64,000 nt of DNA from Kosakonia quasisacchari (GCF_004331415.1 NZ_SJOP01000011.1:1-64000); one strand, 5' to 3'. Positions 46,050 through 55,789 are shown, numbered from the stretch's first letter. The notes: generated by a model from the letters alone, not told the origin. Numbers and translations are program-made.

Positions 46050-46484
46050 ATGACCACCACGATCCCCGGGCTTGAAGTGCTGTTTATTGCCGGTTTTGGC
46101 CCTATTGTGCAAAACGTGGCCGACAGCCAGGCGTTTTACCAGCACACCCTTGGGCTGCCGTTGAAACCGATGGAGGGCGCGAGCGATTATCTGGTCGCCG
46201 ATCACGATGCGCTTGACGGCGCAAAACACTTTGCCCTGTGGCCGCTACACCACGCCGCCGCGTCATGCTTTGGCGCAGAAAAATGGCCGGATTCTCACCC
46301 CATTCCGCAAAGTTGGGTTGAATTTGAAGTGCAGGATTTAGCGATCGCCACCGATGTGCTGGTCAACAAAGGGTATCAATTGCTGATTGCCAACCGTCTG
46401 GAACCCTGGGGGCAGAGCGTCACGCGCCTGCTTTCGCCTGAAGGGATACTGGTCGGGCTGACCATTACGCCCTGGATGCGTTAA
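46050..46484 (+). CDS. VOC (glyoxalase/bleomycin-resistance) superfamily protein
   Basis: This 144-residue vicinal-oxygen-chelate protein starts MTTTIPGLEVLFIAGFGP. It carries two beta-alpha-beta-beta-beta units, seen as VQNVADSQAFYQHTLGLPL and VEFEVQDLAIATDVLVNKGY, and ends LLSPEGILVGLTITPW, a usual VOC finish. It could be a dioxygenase-like, glyoxalase-like or drug-binding protein. The chosen ATG at 46050 follows GAGG; an upstream GTG is less likely. It lies alone between two terminators. Confidence 0.8.
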   Translation: MTTTIPGLEVLFIAGFGPIVQNVADSQAFYQHTLGLPLKPMEGASDYLVADHDALDGAKHFALWPLHHAAASCFGAEKWPDSHPIPQSWVEFEVQDLAIATDVLVNKGYQLLIANRLEPWGQSVTRLLSPEGILVGLTITPWMR

Positions 46485-46495
46485 CACTCCGGATT

Positions 46496-46516
46496 ACCGG
46501 GGCATGCCCCGGTTTT
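46496..46516 (+). terminator. Terminator after the VOC gene
   Basis: An 18-bp perfect palindrome (arms ACCGGGGCA/TGCCCCGGT) runs into TTTT, 12 bases past the VOC stop. Confidence 0.85.
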
Positions 46517-46619
46517 GCGCTTTCCTGAAATGCTTATCTCAATTCCTTTGTTCCCTTGTCATAGCGCGCACCGGATGATGAATCCGACGTTAAGACAATA
46601 GATAACAAAGGAATTCACC

Positions 46620-48242
46620 ATGCACATCCCTTTTCGCTTACCGCTGCTGACGGCGCTGATAACGGCCGCTTCCGTTCAGAGCTGGGCGGCACAGACGCCG
46701 GTTAAAGGCGGCACGCTAATTTATCTTGAGCAGCAGGCGCACACCAATTTATACCCTCCTGCCGGGGGTTTTTACCCCAACGGCGGCATTCTTAACCAAA
46801 TCACCGACAAGCTGACCTGGCAGAACCCCAAAACATTGCAGGTGGAACCGTGGATTGCTGAAAGCTGGAGCACCGACGACGATAAGACCGAGTACACATT
46901 TAAAATTCGCCCGGGGGTGACCTTCTCCGACGGCACGCCGCTCGATGCCAACGCGGTAGCGAAAAACTTCGACACCTACGGCCTTGGCAACAAAGCGCAA
47001 CGCTTGCCGGTATCGGAAGTGATCAATAACTATGATCACAGCGAAGTGATTAATGCGCAGACCGTCAAATTCTACTTTAAGAAGCCGTCGCCGGGCTTCC
47101 TGCAAGGCACCGCCACCATTGGTTCTGGTCTGGTATCGCTCAGCACGTTACAGCGTAACTTTGAACAACTGGGCGACGCTCGCCAGATCATTGGCTCCGG
47201 GCCGTTTGTCGTCAGCGATGAAAAACTGGGGCGTGAAGTCACCCTTACCGCGCGTAAAGATTATCAGTGGGGGCCGAAAAACCTCGCTCAGCAAGGCCCG
47301 GCGAATCTCGATGGTATAAAAATTATTGTCACGCCGGAAGACAGCGTGCGCATCGGTGCGTTGCTGTCGGGTCAGGCGGGTTTTATTCGCCAGGTGCAGG
47401 CGTACGATGAAAAGCAGGCCACCGATCAGGGCTTCAAAATTTATGCCGCGCCGACACGCGGCGTGAACGACAGCATCAGTTTCCGCCCTGATAACCCGCT
47501 GGTTGCCGATGTGCGAGTCCGCCAGGCGCTGTTGCACGCCACCGACGCTAAACAAGTTGTGAATACCCTTTTCTCGCCTAATTATCCGCAGGCAACCTCT
47601 GTGATTGCCCATTCTGCCGCCGGTTATGTCAATCTGCGCGACAAACTGACATTCGATCCGGCGAAAGCGAAGCAACTGCTGGACGACGCGGGCTGGAAAA
47701 CAGGCGCGGACGGTATTCGCAGCAAAGACGGACAACGGTTGGCGCTGGCAGTGTATGAATCCTTGCCGCAGCCGCAAAACAAAGAGGTGCTGCAACTGGT
47801 GGCGCAGCAGTGGCGACAGGTCGGCGTGGCGTTGAGCGTAAAAGCCGGCGATGCGGGTAGCCACACACTGGATAACCTCGACCCGCTGAAAACACCGCTC
47901 ACCGTTTCCGAAGTCGGACGTGCTGATCCGGATGTGGTGAAAAGCATGTTCTACCCGGCAAACCGCGACGCTCTGCTGCAAAAAGGCGGCTCCAGCGACA
48001 AAGTAAAAAGTTTCCGCGACGACAAACTTAACGATTTGCTGGTGAGCATTTCCGCCGAGGTGGACGGGCAAAAACGTCTGCAACTCACCGGCGACGCGCA
48101 ACGCTATCTGCTGGATAACGCCTATGTGATCCCAATTTTTGAGGAACCGCAGGTGTTTGCCGGCGCGCAGTGGTTGAAAGGCGCAAGCTTTGAAGCCGTA
48201 GGTCGCCCGTCGTTTTACGGCGCGTGGATTGAAAAACACTGA
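46620..48242 (+). CDS. Peptide/nickel-type ABC substrate-binding protein
   Basis: This 540-residue solute-binding family 5 protein has a signal peptide (MHIPFRLPLLTALITAASVQ, cleavage near SWA-AQ). Family features are GGTLIYLEQQ at the start of the mature part, WIAESWSTDDDKTEYTFKIR, GVTFSDGTPLDANAVAKNFD and DVRVRQALLHATDAKQV. It begins an operon of permeases, a fused double ATPase, a flavin-dependent monooxygenase and an AhpD-like protein. From memory this matches the KPN_01854-type binding proteins found beside luciferase-like enzymes. The ligand is unknown. Confidence 0.9.
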   Translation: MHIPFRLPLLTALITAASVQSWAAQTPVKGGTLIYLEQQAHTNLYPPAGGFYPNGGILNQITDKLTWQNPKTLQVEPWIAESWSTDDDKTEYTFKIRPGVTFSDGTPLDANAVAKNFDTYGLGNKAQRLPVSEVINNYDHSEVINAQTVKFYFKKPSPGFLQGTATIGSGLVSLSTLQRNFEQLGDARQIIGSGPFVVSDEKLGREVTLTARKDYQWGPKNLAQQGPANLDGIKIIVTPEDSVRIGALLSGQAGFIRQVQAYDEKQATDQGFKIYAAPTRGVNDSISFRPDNPLVADVRVRQALLHATDAKQVVNTLFSPNYPQATSVIAHSAAGYVNLRDKLTFDPAKAKQLLDDAGWKTGADGIRSKDGQRLALAVYESLPQPQNKEVLQLVAQQWRQVGVALSVKAGDAGSHTLDNLDPLKTPLTVSEVGRADPDVVKSMFYPANRDALLQKGGSSDKVKSFRDDKLNDLLVSISAEVDGQKRLQLTGDAQRYLLDNAYVIPIFEEPQVFAGAQWLKGASFEAVGRPSFYGAWIEKH

Positions 48243-48253
48243 GGAGGCGGGCA

Positions 48254-49198
48254 ATGAGCCACTATCTTCTGCGGCGCGCCGGGCAAGGTCTGCTGGTGTT
48301 ATGGGCCGCGTTTACGCTCTCCTTCGTGCTGCTTCAGGTGCTGCCGGGCGACGCGGTGCTGATTAAATTCCAGAACCCGGATCTGGGTCTCAGCCCGGCG
48401 CAAATCGAAGAGATGCGCGTGACCTATGGCGCAAACAGCCCGCTCTGGCAGCAATATTTTCATACGCTGTTTGCCATGGTGCGCGGAGATTTTGGCTACT
48501 CGGTTCAAGCGGGTGTGCCGGTCAGCGAGCTTATTGCCAGCAATTTGCCGGACACGCTCCAGCTGGCGCTCCCTGCCTTTGCACTTGCGGTGGTACTGGC
48601 CTTCACGCTGGCCTTTGCTTCCCGACTTCCGGCGCTGCGCTGGCTAAGTAATGCGATTCAGTCTGTTCCTGTGCTGCTGATCTCCCTGCCGACATTCTGG
48701 CTGGGTATCGCGCTGATTCAGCTGTTCTCATTTCACTGGCGGTTGATCCCGGTTATTAACCCTTCGCCGCTACAGGGGCTGATCCTGCCGATTATTACCG
48801 TTGCCATTCCGATTAGTGCACCGCTGGCGCAAATTTTAATGCGCAGTATCGATCAGGTTGCCGCGCAACCCTTTGTTGCGGTAGCGCGCGCGAAAGGCTT
48901 TAGCGAAACCGGCGTGCTGTGGCGACATGTGACAGGCAACGCCCTGCTGCCGGTGCTGAACATTGCCGGGTTGTTGCTGGGCGAATTGATTGCCGGGGCG
49001 CTCATTACCGAAACGGTGTTTGGTCGTTCCGGGTTAGGTCAGCTCACTCAGCAGGCGGTAAATAACCAGGATATCGCGGTATTGCAGGCGGTGGTGATGA
49101 TCTCTGCGCTCGGATTTGTACTGATCAACCTGCTGGTCGATTTACTGATGCCGTGGTTTGACCCGCGGCTGCAAACCGTTACCGGAGGGGCGTTATGA
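48254..49198 (+). CDS. ABC permease, DppB-like
   Basis: This 314-residue permease of the oligopeptide type starts MSHYLLRRAGQGLLVLWAAF with the N-terminal helix usual for DppB/OppB. LPGDAVLIKFQNPDLG and the EAA loop (VARAKGFSETGVLWRHVTGN) follow. It partners the next permease, whose start overlaps its stop by 4 nt. It is part of the importer with the upstream binding protein. Confidence 0.93.
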   Translation: MSHYLLRRAGQGLLVLWAAFTLSFVLLQVLPGDAVLIKFQNPDLGLSPAQIEEMRVTYGANSPLWQQYFHTLFAMVRGDFGYSVQAGVPVSELIASNLPDTLQLALPAFALAVVLAFTLAFASRLPALRWLSNAIQSVPVLLISLPTFWLGIALIQLFSFHWRLIPVINPSPLQGLILPIITVAIPISAPLAQILMRSIDQVAAQPFVAVARAKGFSETGVLWRHVTGNALLPVLNIAGLLLGELIAGALITETVFGRSGLGQLTQQAVNNQDIAVLQAVVMISALGFVLINLLVDLLMPWFDPRLQTVTGGAL

Positions 49199-50046
49199 GT
49201 CTGGTTGATTATGCCATCGCCGCACGTAAGCGGGTTCCTGTCTGGGCGGGTCTACGCTGGCAGCCGGGATTATGGCTGGCGTGGACGGTGATTATTCTGG
49301 CGGTACTGGCCGCGTTATTCCCTGCGTTGTTTACCGCGTATAGCCCGGTAGAAGGTATCGCCGGAGCGCAGCGGTTGTCGCCACAAGCCGGTCACTGGCT
49401 GGGCACGGACCAACTAGGACGCGACCTGTATGCGCGCATTGTTTATGGTGCATCGCATTCCCTTTGCGCTGCGTTGGCGGCGGTGGCGATGGGATTGATT
49501 GTCGGCACGCTGACCGGCGTTGTCGCCGGGGCGCTTGCCGGGCGCGTCGAATCGGTATTGATGCGCCTGGTGGATGTTCTACTCTCGATTCCTTCGCTGT
49601 TGCTGTCGCTGACGGTCATTATTTTGCTTGGCTTTGGCACGGTGAACGCGGCAATTGCCGTCGGCGTGGCTTCGGTCGCCAGTTTTGCCCGCCTGTCGCG
49701 CGGTGAAGTAGTGCGCATTCGCCATACCGATTATGTCGAAGCGGCCAGAGGCAGCGGTGGCACCTTTCTGGCCGTACTGTGGCGGCACATTTTACCCAAC
49801 TCGCTCACGGCGGTGCTGGCGTTCGCCACGCTGCAATTCGGTCAGGCGATCCTCGCCCTTTCCACCCTCAGTTTCCTCGGTTACGGCACCCCGCCGCCGG
49901 TGCCGGAATGGGGCTTACTGATTGCGGAAGGACGCAATTATTTATCCACCGCCTGGTGGCTGACGACCTTCCCGGGCGTGGTGGTGGTTGTAGTGGTGCT
50001 GGCGGTAAACCGCATCAGCCGCCAGTTTAGCGGAGGTCGCGCATGA
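49195..50046 (+). CDS. ABC permease, DppC-like
   Basis: This 283-residue DppC/OppC-type permease has TDQLGRDLYARIVYGASHSL, an EAA loop (VEAARGSGGTFLAVLWRHIL PN region) and GYGTPPPVPEWGLLIAEG, the usual C-terminal family block. Both ends overlap neighbours by 4 nt (ATGA), so it is translationally coupled to DppB-like and ATPase genes. Confidence 0.93.
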   Translation: MSLVDYAIAARKRVPVWAGLRWQPGLWLAWTVIILAVLAALFPALFTAYSPVEGIAGAQRLSPQAGHWLGTDQLGRDLYARIVYGASHSLCAALAAVAMGLIVGTLTGVVAGALAGRVESVLMRLVDVLLSIPSLLLSLTVIILLGFGTVNAAIAVGVASVASFARLSRGEVVRIRHTDYVEAARGSGGTFLAVLWRHILPNSLTAVLAFATLQFGQAILALSTLSFLGYGTPPPVPEWGLLIAEGRNYLSTAWWLTTFPGVVVVVVVLAVNRISRQFSGGRA

Positions 50047-51650
50047 CAGTGTTATCGGTAGAAAATTTACGCGTCAGTTATCGCACCGGGCGAGAATGGC
50101 GCGAAGTGGTGCATCAGGTCAGTTTTACCCTCCAGCGTGGTGAAATGCTGGCATTTGTCGGCGAGTCCGGATCCGGTAAAACCACCACGGCGCAGGCGAT
50201 TATTGGCCTGCTCGCTGAGAATGCCCGGCGCGACAGCGGCAACATTGTGCTTAATGGCGAAGTGATAAGCCAGTGGTCAGCAAAGCGACTGAACAGCCTT
50301 CGCGGTGCGCGCATCAGCCTGGTGCCGCAGGATCCGGGCAATTCGCTCAACCCGGTCAAAACGATCGGTGCGCAGGTGGCGGAAGTGCTCCATCTGCACC
50401 GCAAACTCACTGCCCGACAGCGCGACGCACAGGTGCTGGCGCTGTTGAGCAAAGTGGGACTTAGCCATCCTGAACAACGCATCAAACAGTATCCGCACCA
50501 GCTTTCCGGCGGCATGAAACAGCGTGTGCTGATCGCCATGGCCATCGCTCTGCAACCGGATGTGATTATCGCCGACGAACCGACCAGCGCGCTGGATGTC
50601 ACCGTGCAGAAACGCATTCTCGATCTGCTGGACGTGCTGCGACGCGAATCCGGCACGGCGGTGCTGTTTGTCACGCATGATTTGGCGCTGGCAGCCGAGC
50701 GTGCCGACCGGCTGCTGGTTTTCCGTGACGGCGAAATTCAGGAACAGGGTGAAACGGCGGATATTTTGCGCGCGCCGCAGCATGCCTACACCCGCCAGTT
50801 GCTCAGCGATATGCACGGGCAATCACTGACTATCGCGCCGGTTTCCGGCCAGCCGCTCTCCTCACCAGCAATCCGTTTGCTGGATATCCATAAACGCTTT
50901 TCGCTCGGTAAAGACCACACGTTACAGGCGCTTGACGCCGTGAGCTTTGAGGTGCGTCGCGGCAGCACCCACGCGTTGGTGGGCGAATCGGGTTCCGGCA
51001 AAACCACGCTGGCGCGCATTCTGCTGGGTTTTGAACAGGCGGACAGCGGCAGAGTGATCATTGATGATATTGATGCCACGCAGTTGCGCCCGGAGGCGCA
51101 CCGGCAACTGCGGCGTAAAATCCAGTTCGTTTATCAGAACCCTTTTGCCTCACTCGATCCGCGCCAGACGCTGGCGCAGATTATCGAAGAGCCGTTAAAG
51201 AACTTTGAGCGCATTGAGAAAGCGGAACGCATGGCGCGCGTGGAGGCGGTTGCCCACCGGGTCGCGTTGCCGCTGTCGTTACTTGAACGCACGGCGCGGG
51301 AGCTTTCCGGCGGTCAACGTCAGCGTGTTGCTATTGCCCGCGCACTAATTCTTGACCCGAGCATTCTGGTGCTGGATGAAGCCACTTCCGCGCTGGATGT
51401 CACGGTACAGGCGCAGATCCTCGCCCTGCTTCAACAACTGCAGCAGCAACTGGGGCTGACTTATCTGTTTATTACCCACGATCTGGCGACCGTGCGCCGT
51501 ATTGGCCACAGTGTCACGGTGCTGCGCAATGGTCGTATTGTCGAACACGGTCCGGTTGAGCAACTGTTTGCCGCGCCGCAGCACGACTATACCCGCGAAT
51601 TAATCAACGCCATTCCCCATTTTTCACCCGCTACGGAGGAGTTCGCATGA
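50043..51650 (+). CDS. Fused double ABC ATPase (DppD-DppF/YejF-like)
   Basis: This 535-residue protein contains two ATPases. The first has GESGSGKTT, LSGGMKQRVLIAMAIAL and VIIADEPTSALD; the second has GESGSGKTT, LSGGQRQRVAIARALIL and ILVLDEATSALD. It thus provides both motor domains of the dipeptide-type importer. The stop overlaps the monooxygenase start by 4 nt. Confidence 0.94.
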   Translation: MTVLSVENLRVSYRTGREWREVVHQVSFTLQRGEMLAFVGESGSGKTTTAQAIIGLLAENARRDSGNIVLNGEVISQWSAKRLNSLRGARISLVPQDPGNSLNPVKTIGAQVAEVLHLHRKLTARQRDAQVLALLSKVGLSHPEQRIKQYPHQLSGGMKQRVLIAMAIALQPDVIIADEPTSALDVTVQKRILDLLDVLRRESGTAVLFVTHDLALAAERADRLLVFRDGEIQEQGETADILRAPQHAYTRQLLSDMHGQSLTIAPVSGQPLSSPAIRLLDIHKRFSLGKDHTLQALDAVSFEVRRGSTHALVGESGSGKTTLARILLGFEQADSGRVIIDDIDATQLRPEAHRQLRRKIQFVYQNPFASLDPRQTLAQIIEEPLKNFERIEKAERMARVEAVAHRVALPLSLLERTARELSGGQRQRVAIARALILDPSILVLDEATSALDVTVQAQILALLQQLQQQLGLTYLFITHDLATVRRIGHSVTVLRNGRIVEHGPVEQLFAAPQHDYTRELINAIPHFSPATEEFA

Positions 51651-52636
51651 CGCGAAAACGCCTTGGGTTTTTTACCCGCCTGCTCGATAACACCGTGCCA
51701 AAAGAGCGCTACCGGCTGGCGACGGAACAGATCCGCCATGCCGAGCGCCACGGTTTCGATACGGCGTGGATTGCGCAGCACCATTTCCATGAACACGAAG
51801 GCGGATTACCGTCGCCGCTGGTTTTTCTGGCGCACGTTGCCGCGCACACTGAACGCATTCGGCTCGGCACTGCCATCATCACCCTGCCGCTGGAAAACCC
51901 GCTGCGGGTGGCGGAAGACGCGGCAGTTCTGGACTTGCTCAGCGACGGACGGCTGGAAGTGGGCTTTGGCTCCGGCGGGACGCCGACATCCTTTCTGCCG
52001 TTTGGTCTGACGATTAACGAACGTGCGACAGCCTTTGCCGACGGACTGCATCTGATCCAGAGTGCGTGGCGCGGTGATTCGCTCACTCACCCGGATAACC
52101 ACCTCTACCCGCCTGCATCGCAACTTGCGGAGCGCGTGTGGATCGCCACATTCTCGGTGGAAGGTGCAATCCGTGCGGCGCAAGGCGGTCACGGATTGAT
52201 GCTGTCGCGCACACAGCCACGTCCGGGCGATGAACCCTTCTTGCCGCTGGATGCAATCCAGAACCCGATGATTGATGCTTACCTGGCCGCGCTGCCGTCC
52301 GGTGTTACACCGCGCATTCTTGCGTCGCGCACCGCGTTTGTCGCCGACAGCGTTGATTACGCGCTACAGGTCGCCGCACCGGGTCTTGCGAAGCAAGCGC
52401 AGCAGCACCGCGCGGCGGGTTATCGCGTAAATGGTGACAATATCACTGATTATATTCAGCAATTTGATGCTCATATTGGTGATGCGAAAACCGTACTGGA
52501 TTCGCTCGGCAAAGACAGCGTACTGGCGCGCGCCACTGATATCTCTTTCCAGGTGCATTCGGTCGAACCTTCGCACCAGGACACCCTGCGTTCCATCGAA
52601 CTGATCGCCGGGCAGATCGCCCCGCAGATTTTATAA
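51647..52636 (+). CDS. Luciferase-like FMN-dependent monooxygenase (LLM)
   Basis: This 329-residue bacterial-luciferase-like flavin protein shows the TIM-barrel family blocks GFDTAWIAQHHFHEHEGGLPS, LGTAIITLPLENPLRVAEDA and LDLLSDGRLEVGFGSGG. From memory it fits the KPN_01858-type putative FMN-dependent monooxygenases linked to the same ABC importer and AhpD-like genes. It probably oxidises the imported compound using reduced FMN and O2. It is coupled to the ATPase gene; the next gene starts 9 bases later. Confidence 0.9.
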   Translation: MTRKRLGFFTRLLDNTVPKERYRLATEQIRHAERHGFDTAWIAQHHFHEHEGGLPSPLVFLAHVAAHTERIRLGTAIITLPLENPLRVAEDAAVLDLLSDGRLEVGFGSGGTPTSFLPFGLTINERATAFADGLHLIQSAWRGDSLTHPDNHLYPPASQLAERVWIATFSVEGAIRAAQGGHGLMLSRTQPRPGDEPFLPLDAIQNPMIDAYLAALPSGVTPRILASRTAFVADSVDYALQVAAPGLAKQAQQHRAAGYRVNGDNITDYIQQFDAHIGDAKTVLDSLGKDSVLARATDISFQVHSVEPSHQDTLRSIELIAGQIAPQIL

Positions 52637-52645
52637 GGAGTCATT

Positions 52646-53737
52646 ATGGCGTTTACTCAGGACATTCTTGCCGAACTGGCGGAGATCGCCCCCGGTTCCC
52701 CTGTGGCTCAGGCGCGCGACACGCGTGATGCCGCAACGCAGCATGCGCAAGGCAGTTACCAGGCGCTGTTTGATGTTCAGGAAGACGCGTTCACTGCCGA
52801 TGAGCGCTATAGCGTGGCGGCGAAAGTGGCGAAGTGGCACAACGCCAATGAACTGGCGGCGCACTACGCCGGTTTTGGCCTCGCCGACCCAACATCGGCA
52901 CGCTTAACCCCGGCGCTGGAATTCGCCCGTTTACTGACTTTTTCGCCGGTGAAAGCGACGCCTCAGGCGCTCAATACGCTGGTTGCTGCGGGCTGGAAGA
53001 AAGAGAGCATTGTCACGCTGGCGCAACTGGTTGCGTTTGTCAGCTTCCAGAGCCGGTTACTGGCCGGGTTGCGGCTGTTAAACGGAAAAACGGTGGCTGA
53101 CAGCGATATTTCGGTGGTGGCCGGTGTCTGGCACACCGACGCGAAAACGCAAAGCGGCAAAGCCGCGCCGGTACAATTTACACAACAGGAATTAGGCTGG
53201 GAGCCGTGGCTGGCGGCAAAACCGCTGGCGGAATTTACGCCCGATGAACAGGCGATCCTGGCAAAATTTGGCCATACAGATTCCGACTATTTCCGCCTGC
53301 TGGGCCGTAACCTGCCGGTGCTGGAGCAGCGCACGTTAACCGATAAAGGCATTTTTTATACGCCGGGTGGCTTACCGCGTGCTGAGCGCGAGCTGGCGGC
53401 AACGGCGGCCAGTAAAATCAACGGCTGCATCTACTGCGCCTCGGTCCATGCGCGTAAAACCAGCCAGCTATCGAAGGATGATAATGCCGTGGAAACCTTG
53501 CTGGCCGTACAGCCCGGCGAGATTTTGAGCAAGGGGCAATCGGCGCGCTGGCAGGCAGAAATTGATGCCGCTGCTGCGCTATCGGTAACGCCGCCTGCGC
53601 TAACCGTGGCGCATCTGGAAAGACTCAATGCTCAAGGCCTGGATACCTTGCAGCAACTGGATCTTATCCAGTCCGCTGCGTTTTTCGCCTGGGCGAACCG
53701 CTTGATGCTAACGCTTGGCGAGCCGTATTTACCTTGA
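52646..53737 (+). CDS. Two-domain CMD/AhpD-like protein
   Basis: This 363-residue protein looks like a fusion of two carboxymuconolactone-decarboxylase-fold domains. The N-terminal one (about 1-175) has no CxxC. The C-terminal one (about 200-363) has the redox motif C261-x-x-C264-x3-H268 (INGCIYCASVHARKTSQ), as in AhpD. Separate families for these halves (CMD Avi_7170 and peroxidase Avi_7169 types, recalled, not searched) occur near such monooxygenases. It probably removes peroxide or peroxidised product made by the flavin enzyme. An AAGGAG ribosome site precedes it. Confidence 0.87.
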   Translation: MAFTQDILAELAEIAPGSPVAQARDTRDAATQHAQGSYQALFDVQEDAFTADERYSVAAKVAKWHNANELAAHYAGFGLADPTSARLTPALEFARLLTFSPVKATPQALNTLVAAGWKKESIVTLAQLVAFVSFQSRLLAGLRLLNGKTVADSDISVVAGVWHTDAKTQSGKAAPVQFTQQELGWEPWLAAKPLAEFTPDEQAILAKFGHTDSDYFRLLGRNLPVLEQRTLTDKGIFYTPGGLPRAERELAATAASKINGCIYCASVHARKTSQLSKDDNAVETLLAVQPGEILSKGQSARWQAEIDAAAALSVTPPALTVAHLERLNAQGLDTLQQLDLIQSAAFFAWANRLMLTLGEPYLP

Positions 53738-53744
53738 GCGTTTG

Positions 53745-53770
53745 ACCCGGTGGGCGCAGGCTCACCGGGT
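53745..53770. terminator. Hairpin between convergent AhpD-like and AraJ-like genes
   Basis: An 8-bp stem ACCCGGTG/CACCGGGT with a 10-base loop lies in the 39-bp gap between convergent stops. There is no T run on either strand; its role as a bidirectional terminator is likely but weakly supported. Confidence 0.5.
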
Positions 53771-53776
53771 GGCGGG

Positions 53777-54949
53777 TTAGTGCTGAACGACCTGTTCGGG
53801 TTGATATTTTGTTTTTCTGTGACCATAGATCAGAAGCGAAGTCATGGCGGCAAACGTCAGCACCGCCGCCGGTAACGTCAGGTAGCTGTACGTAAACCCA
53901 AACGCGATAATCAGCCCGCCAAACCACGCACCAACCGCATTGCCGAGGTTAAACGCCATTTGTCCACCCGCAGCGCCAAGCATCTCCCCGCCCTTTGCAT
54001 TTTGCAGCAGCATGATTTGCAGCGGCGCAGAGAGCGCGAACAGCCCGGCGCAGCACACAAAACCAAGCGACAACGCCCCCACTTTGCTTTCACCGGCGAC
54101 AAACAGCGCCAGCATCGCCAGCATAATCAATAATTCCGTCACCGCCGCAATGCGCACTGGGCTGAATTTCACCGAAAGCCGGCCGCTGAACATATTGCCA
54201 AGCACCATGCCGAGCCCCATCAGCATCATGATCAGCGTCATCGCGCTCTCGGTGAAACCGGAAACATTGACCATAAACGGCTTCACATAACTAAACCAGG
54301 CGAATACGCCCGCGTTACCAAACATGGTGGCGGCGAAAATCAGCCACGGTTCCGGTTTTTTCAGGAAGTGAAATTGCTCGCGCAGGCGGCTTTCGCTGGT
54401 ATCAAACAGCGACGGCACCCAGACAATCACCGAGACGATCACCAGTGCGAAAAAGACGGAGATCAGCAAGAAGGTGTAGCGCCAGCTGAACGCGTGACCG
54501 ATCCACGTGCCGAGCGGAATGCCAATCAGATTGGCGACGGTCATCCCGGCAATCATTCCGGCCACCGCCATGGTTACTTTTCCTGGCGGCGCGATTTTCG
54601 AAAGGATGATCGCCCCCACGCCAAAAATCGCCCCGTGCGGGAAACCGGAGATAAGACGGGCGATAATCAGCATGGTGTAGGAGCTGGAGAAGGTAAAAAT
54701 GGCGTTACCCACCAGACACAGCGCCACCAGAAACAGCAGCGTGTTTTTCAGCGAAAAGCGGTTTGAAAAAAGCGCCATGATCGGTGCGCCGATGACCACG
54801 CCAAACGCGTAAGCGGAGATCAAATGCCCCGCCGAAGGGATAGAAATGCCGACATTGTTCGCCAGTTCGGTTAACACACCCATAATGCCGAACTCCGCCA
54901 TACCCAGGCCAAAGGTCGCAAGTGCCAACGAAAAAACGGTTTTTTTCAT
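53777..54949 (-). CDS. araJ: AraJ-like MFS transporter
   Basis: This 390-residue 12-helix MFS protein starts MKKTVFSLALATFGLGMAEF and follows E. coli AraJ closely through ELANNVGISIPSAGHLISAY, SGFPHGAIFGVGAIILSKI, REQFHFLKKPEPWLIFAATM and CCAGLFALSAPLQIMLLQNA. AraJ is an arabinose-inducible efflux-type protein whose real substrate is unknown. The start was placed at this Met because it matches AraJ; a GTG four codons upstream is possible. It is a single gene, not next to arabinose genes. Confidence 0.85.
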   Translation of the reverse strand: MKKTVFSLALATFGLGMAEFGIMGVLTELANNVGISIPSAGHLISAYAFGVVIGAPIMALFSNRFSLKNTLLFLVALCLVGNAIFTFSSSYTMLIIARLISGFPHGAIFGVGAIILSKIAPPGKVTMAVAGMIAGMTVANLIGIPLGTWIGHAFSWRYTFLLISVFFALVIVSVIVWVPSLFDTSESRLREQFHFLKKPEPWLIFAATMFGNAGVFAWFSYVKPFMVNVSGFTESAMTLIMMLMGLGMVLGNMFSGRLSVKFSPVRIAAVTELLIMLAMLALFVAGESKVGALSLGFVCCAGLFALSAPLQIMLLQNAKGGEMLGAAGGQMAFNLGNAVGAWFGGLIIAFGFTYSYLTLPAAVLTFAAMTSLLIYGHRKTKYQPEQVVQH

Positions 54950-55091
54950 ACCACTAACCACTTGTTAAAAGTTTGCGACAGGCATTATTGACCATTCACT
55001 TCAGGCAGACCAGTTGAAATGCCCCGGCTAACCTATAAATCCATGGATACGGGCAGGTTTATGAATAAATGGGAACCGTGCTAATGAGGGA

Positions 55092-55127
55092 TTTAAAACC
55101 GCTCCGAACGGTTATCCGGAGCGGTTT
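55092..55127 (-). terminator. Rho-independent terminator after fdnI
   Basis: On the minus strand a 10-bp stem AAACCGCTCC/GGAGCGGTTT with a 12-base loop is followed by a short T-rich run, a few bases past the fdnI stop. Confidence 0.8.
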
Positions 55128-55132
55128 GACTA

Positions 55133-55789
55133 TTATTTAATACCTTCAGTGCTCTCTTTTTTCGCTTCCAGACGTTCCACATCACGATACCAGCGCGGGT
55201 GGTGTTTCTGCGCCCAGCGGCGGCTCACTTTCCCTTCGATCATGCCTTTGATGGAGCCTTTTACCCAGAACGCCATATACATATGGATCAGGATTGCGTG
55301 CAGCAAAATGATCGCCGAGGTGGCGTGCAACAGCAGGCTGTAGCGGATCACCTGAATCGGGAAGTAGTGCGCAAAGTACGGACGCCAGATAATCACCCCG
55401 GTCACCAGCAGCACCAGCATCATGCTCATGATGGTCCAGAACATCATTTTTTGTCCGGCATTGTATTTACCGACTTTCGCGACCTTGTGCTCGTTGCCTT
55501 TTAGCACTTCGACAATGTTTTTCAGCCATGGCAGATCTTTCTTGTCCGGGATGTTGTGATGCACAAAACGCACAAACATAAACATCAGCGCCAGGAAGAT
55601 AACGACGCCAAAGAACGGGTGCAGAATGCGCCCCATCTGCGGCGTGCCGAAGGTTTCCGTCAGCCATTGCAGCGTCGGGAAGAAAAACGAAATGCCGGAC
55701 AGCGCGACGAGGAAAAAGCAGACCACCACCGTCCAGTGACAGGCGCGGTCAATAAACTTGGTGCGCACAATCATTTTTGACTTACTCAT
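55133..55789 (-). CDS. fdnI: Formate dehydrogenase-N, cytochrome b556 subunit
   Basis: This 218-residue four-helix membrane subunit starts [19 protein letters not shown], matching E. coli FdnI (217 residues) with haem ligand H18 and further His in ILHPFFG, LLHATSA and [11 protein letters not shown]. It passes electrons from FdnH through two b haems to menaquinone on the cytoplasmic side. A longer reading to 55837 would overlap fdnH further; the chosen start overlaps it by 8 nt. It is the last gene of fdnGHI. Confidence 0.97.
   Translation of the reverse strand: MSKSKMIVRTKFIDRACHWTVVVCFFLVALSGISFFFPTLQWLTETFGTPQMGRILHPFFGVVIFLALMFMFVRFVHHNIPDKKDLPWLKNIVEVLKGNEHKVAKVGKYNAGQKMMFWTIMSMMLVLLVTGVIIWRPYFAHYFPIQVIRYSLLLHATSAIILLHAILIHMYMAFWVKGSIKGMIEGKVSRRWAQKHHPRWYRDVERLEAKKESTEGIK

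Noticed and set aside
47148-48254. A 368-codon minus-strand frame opposite the binding-protein gene
   Set aside because: It mirrors a well-supported solute-binding protein and shows no family motif.
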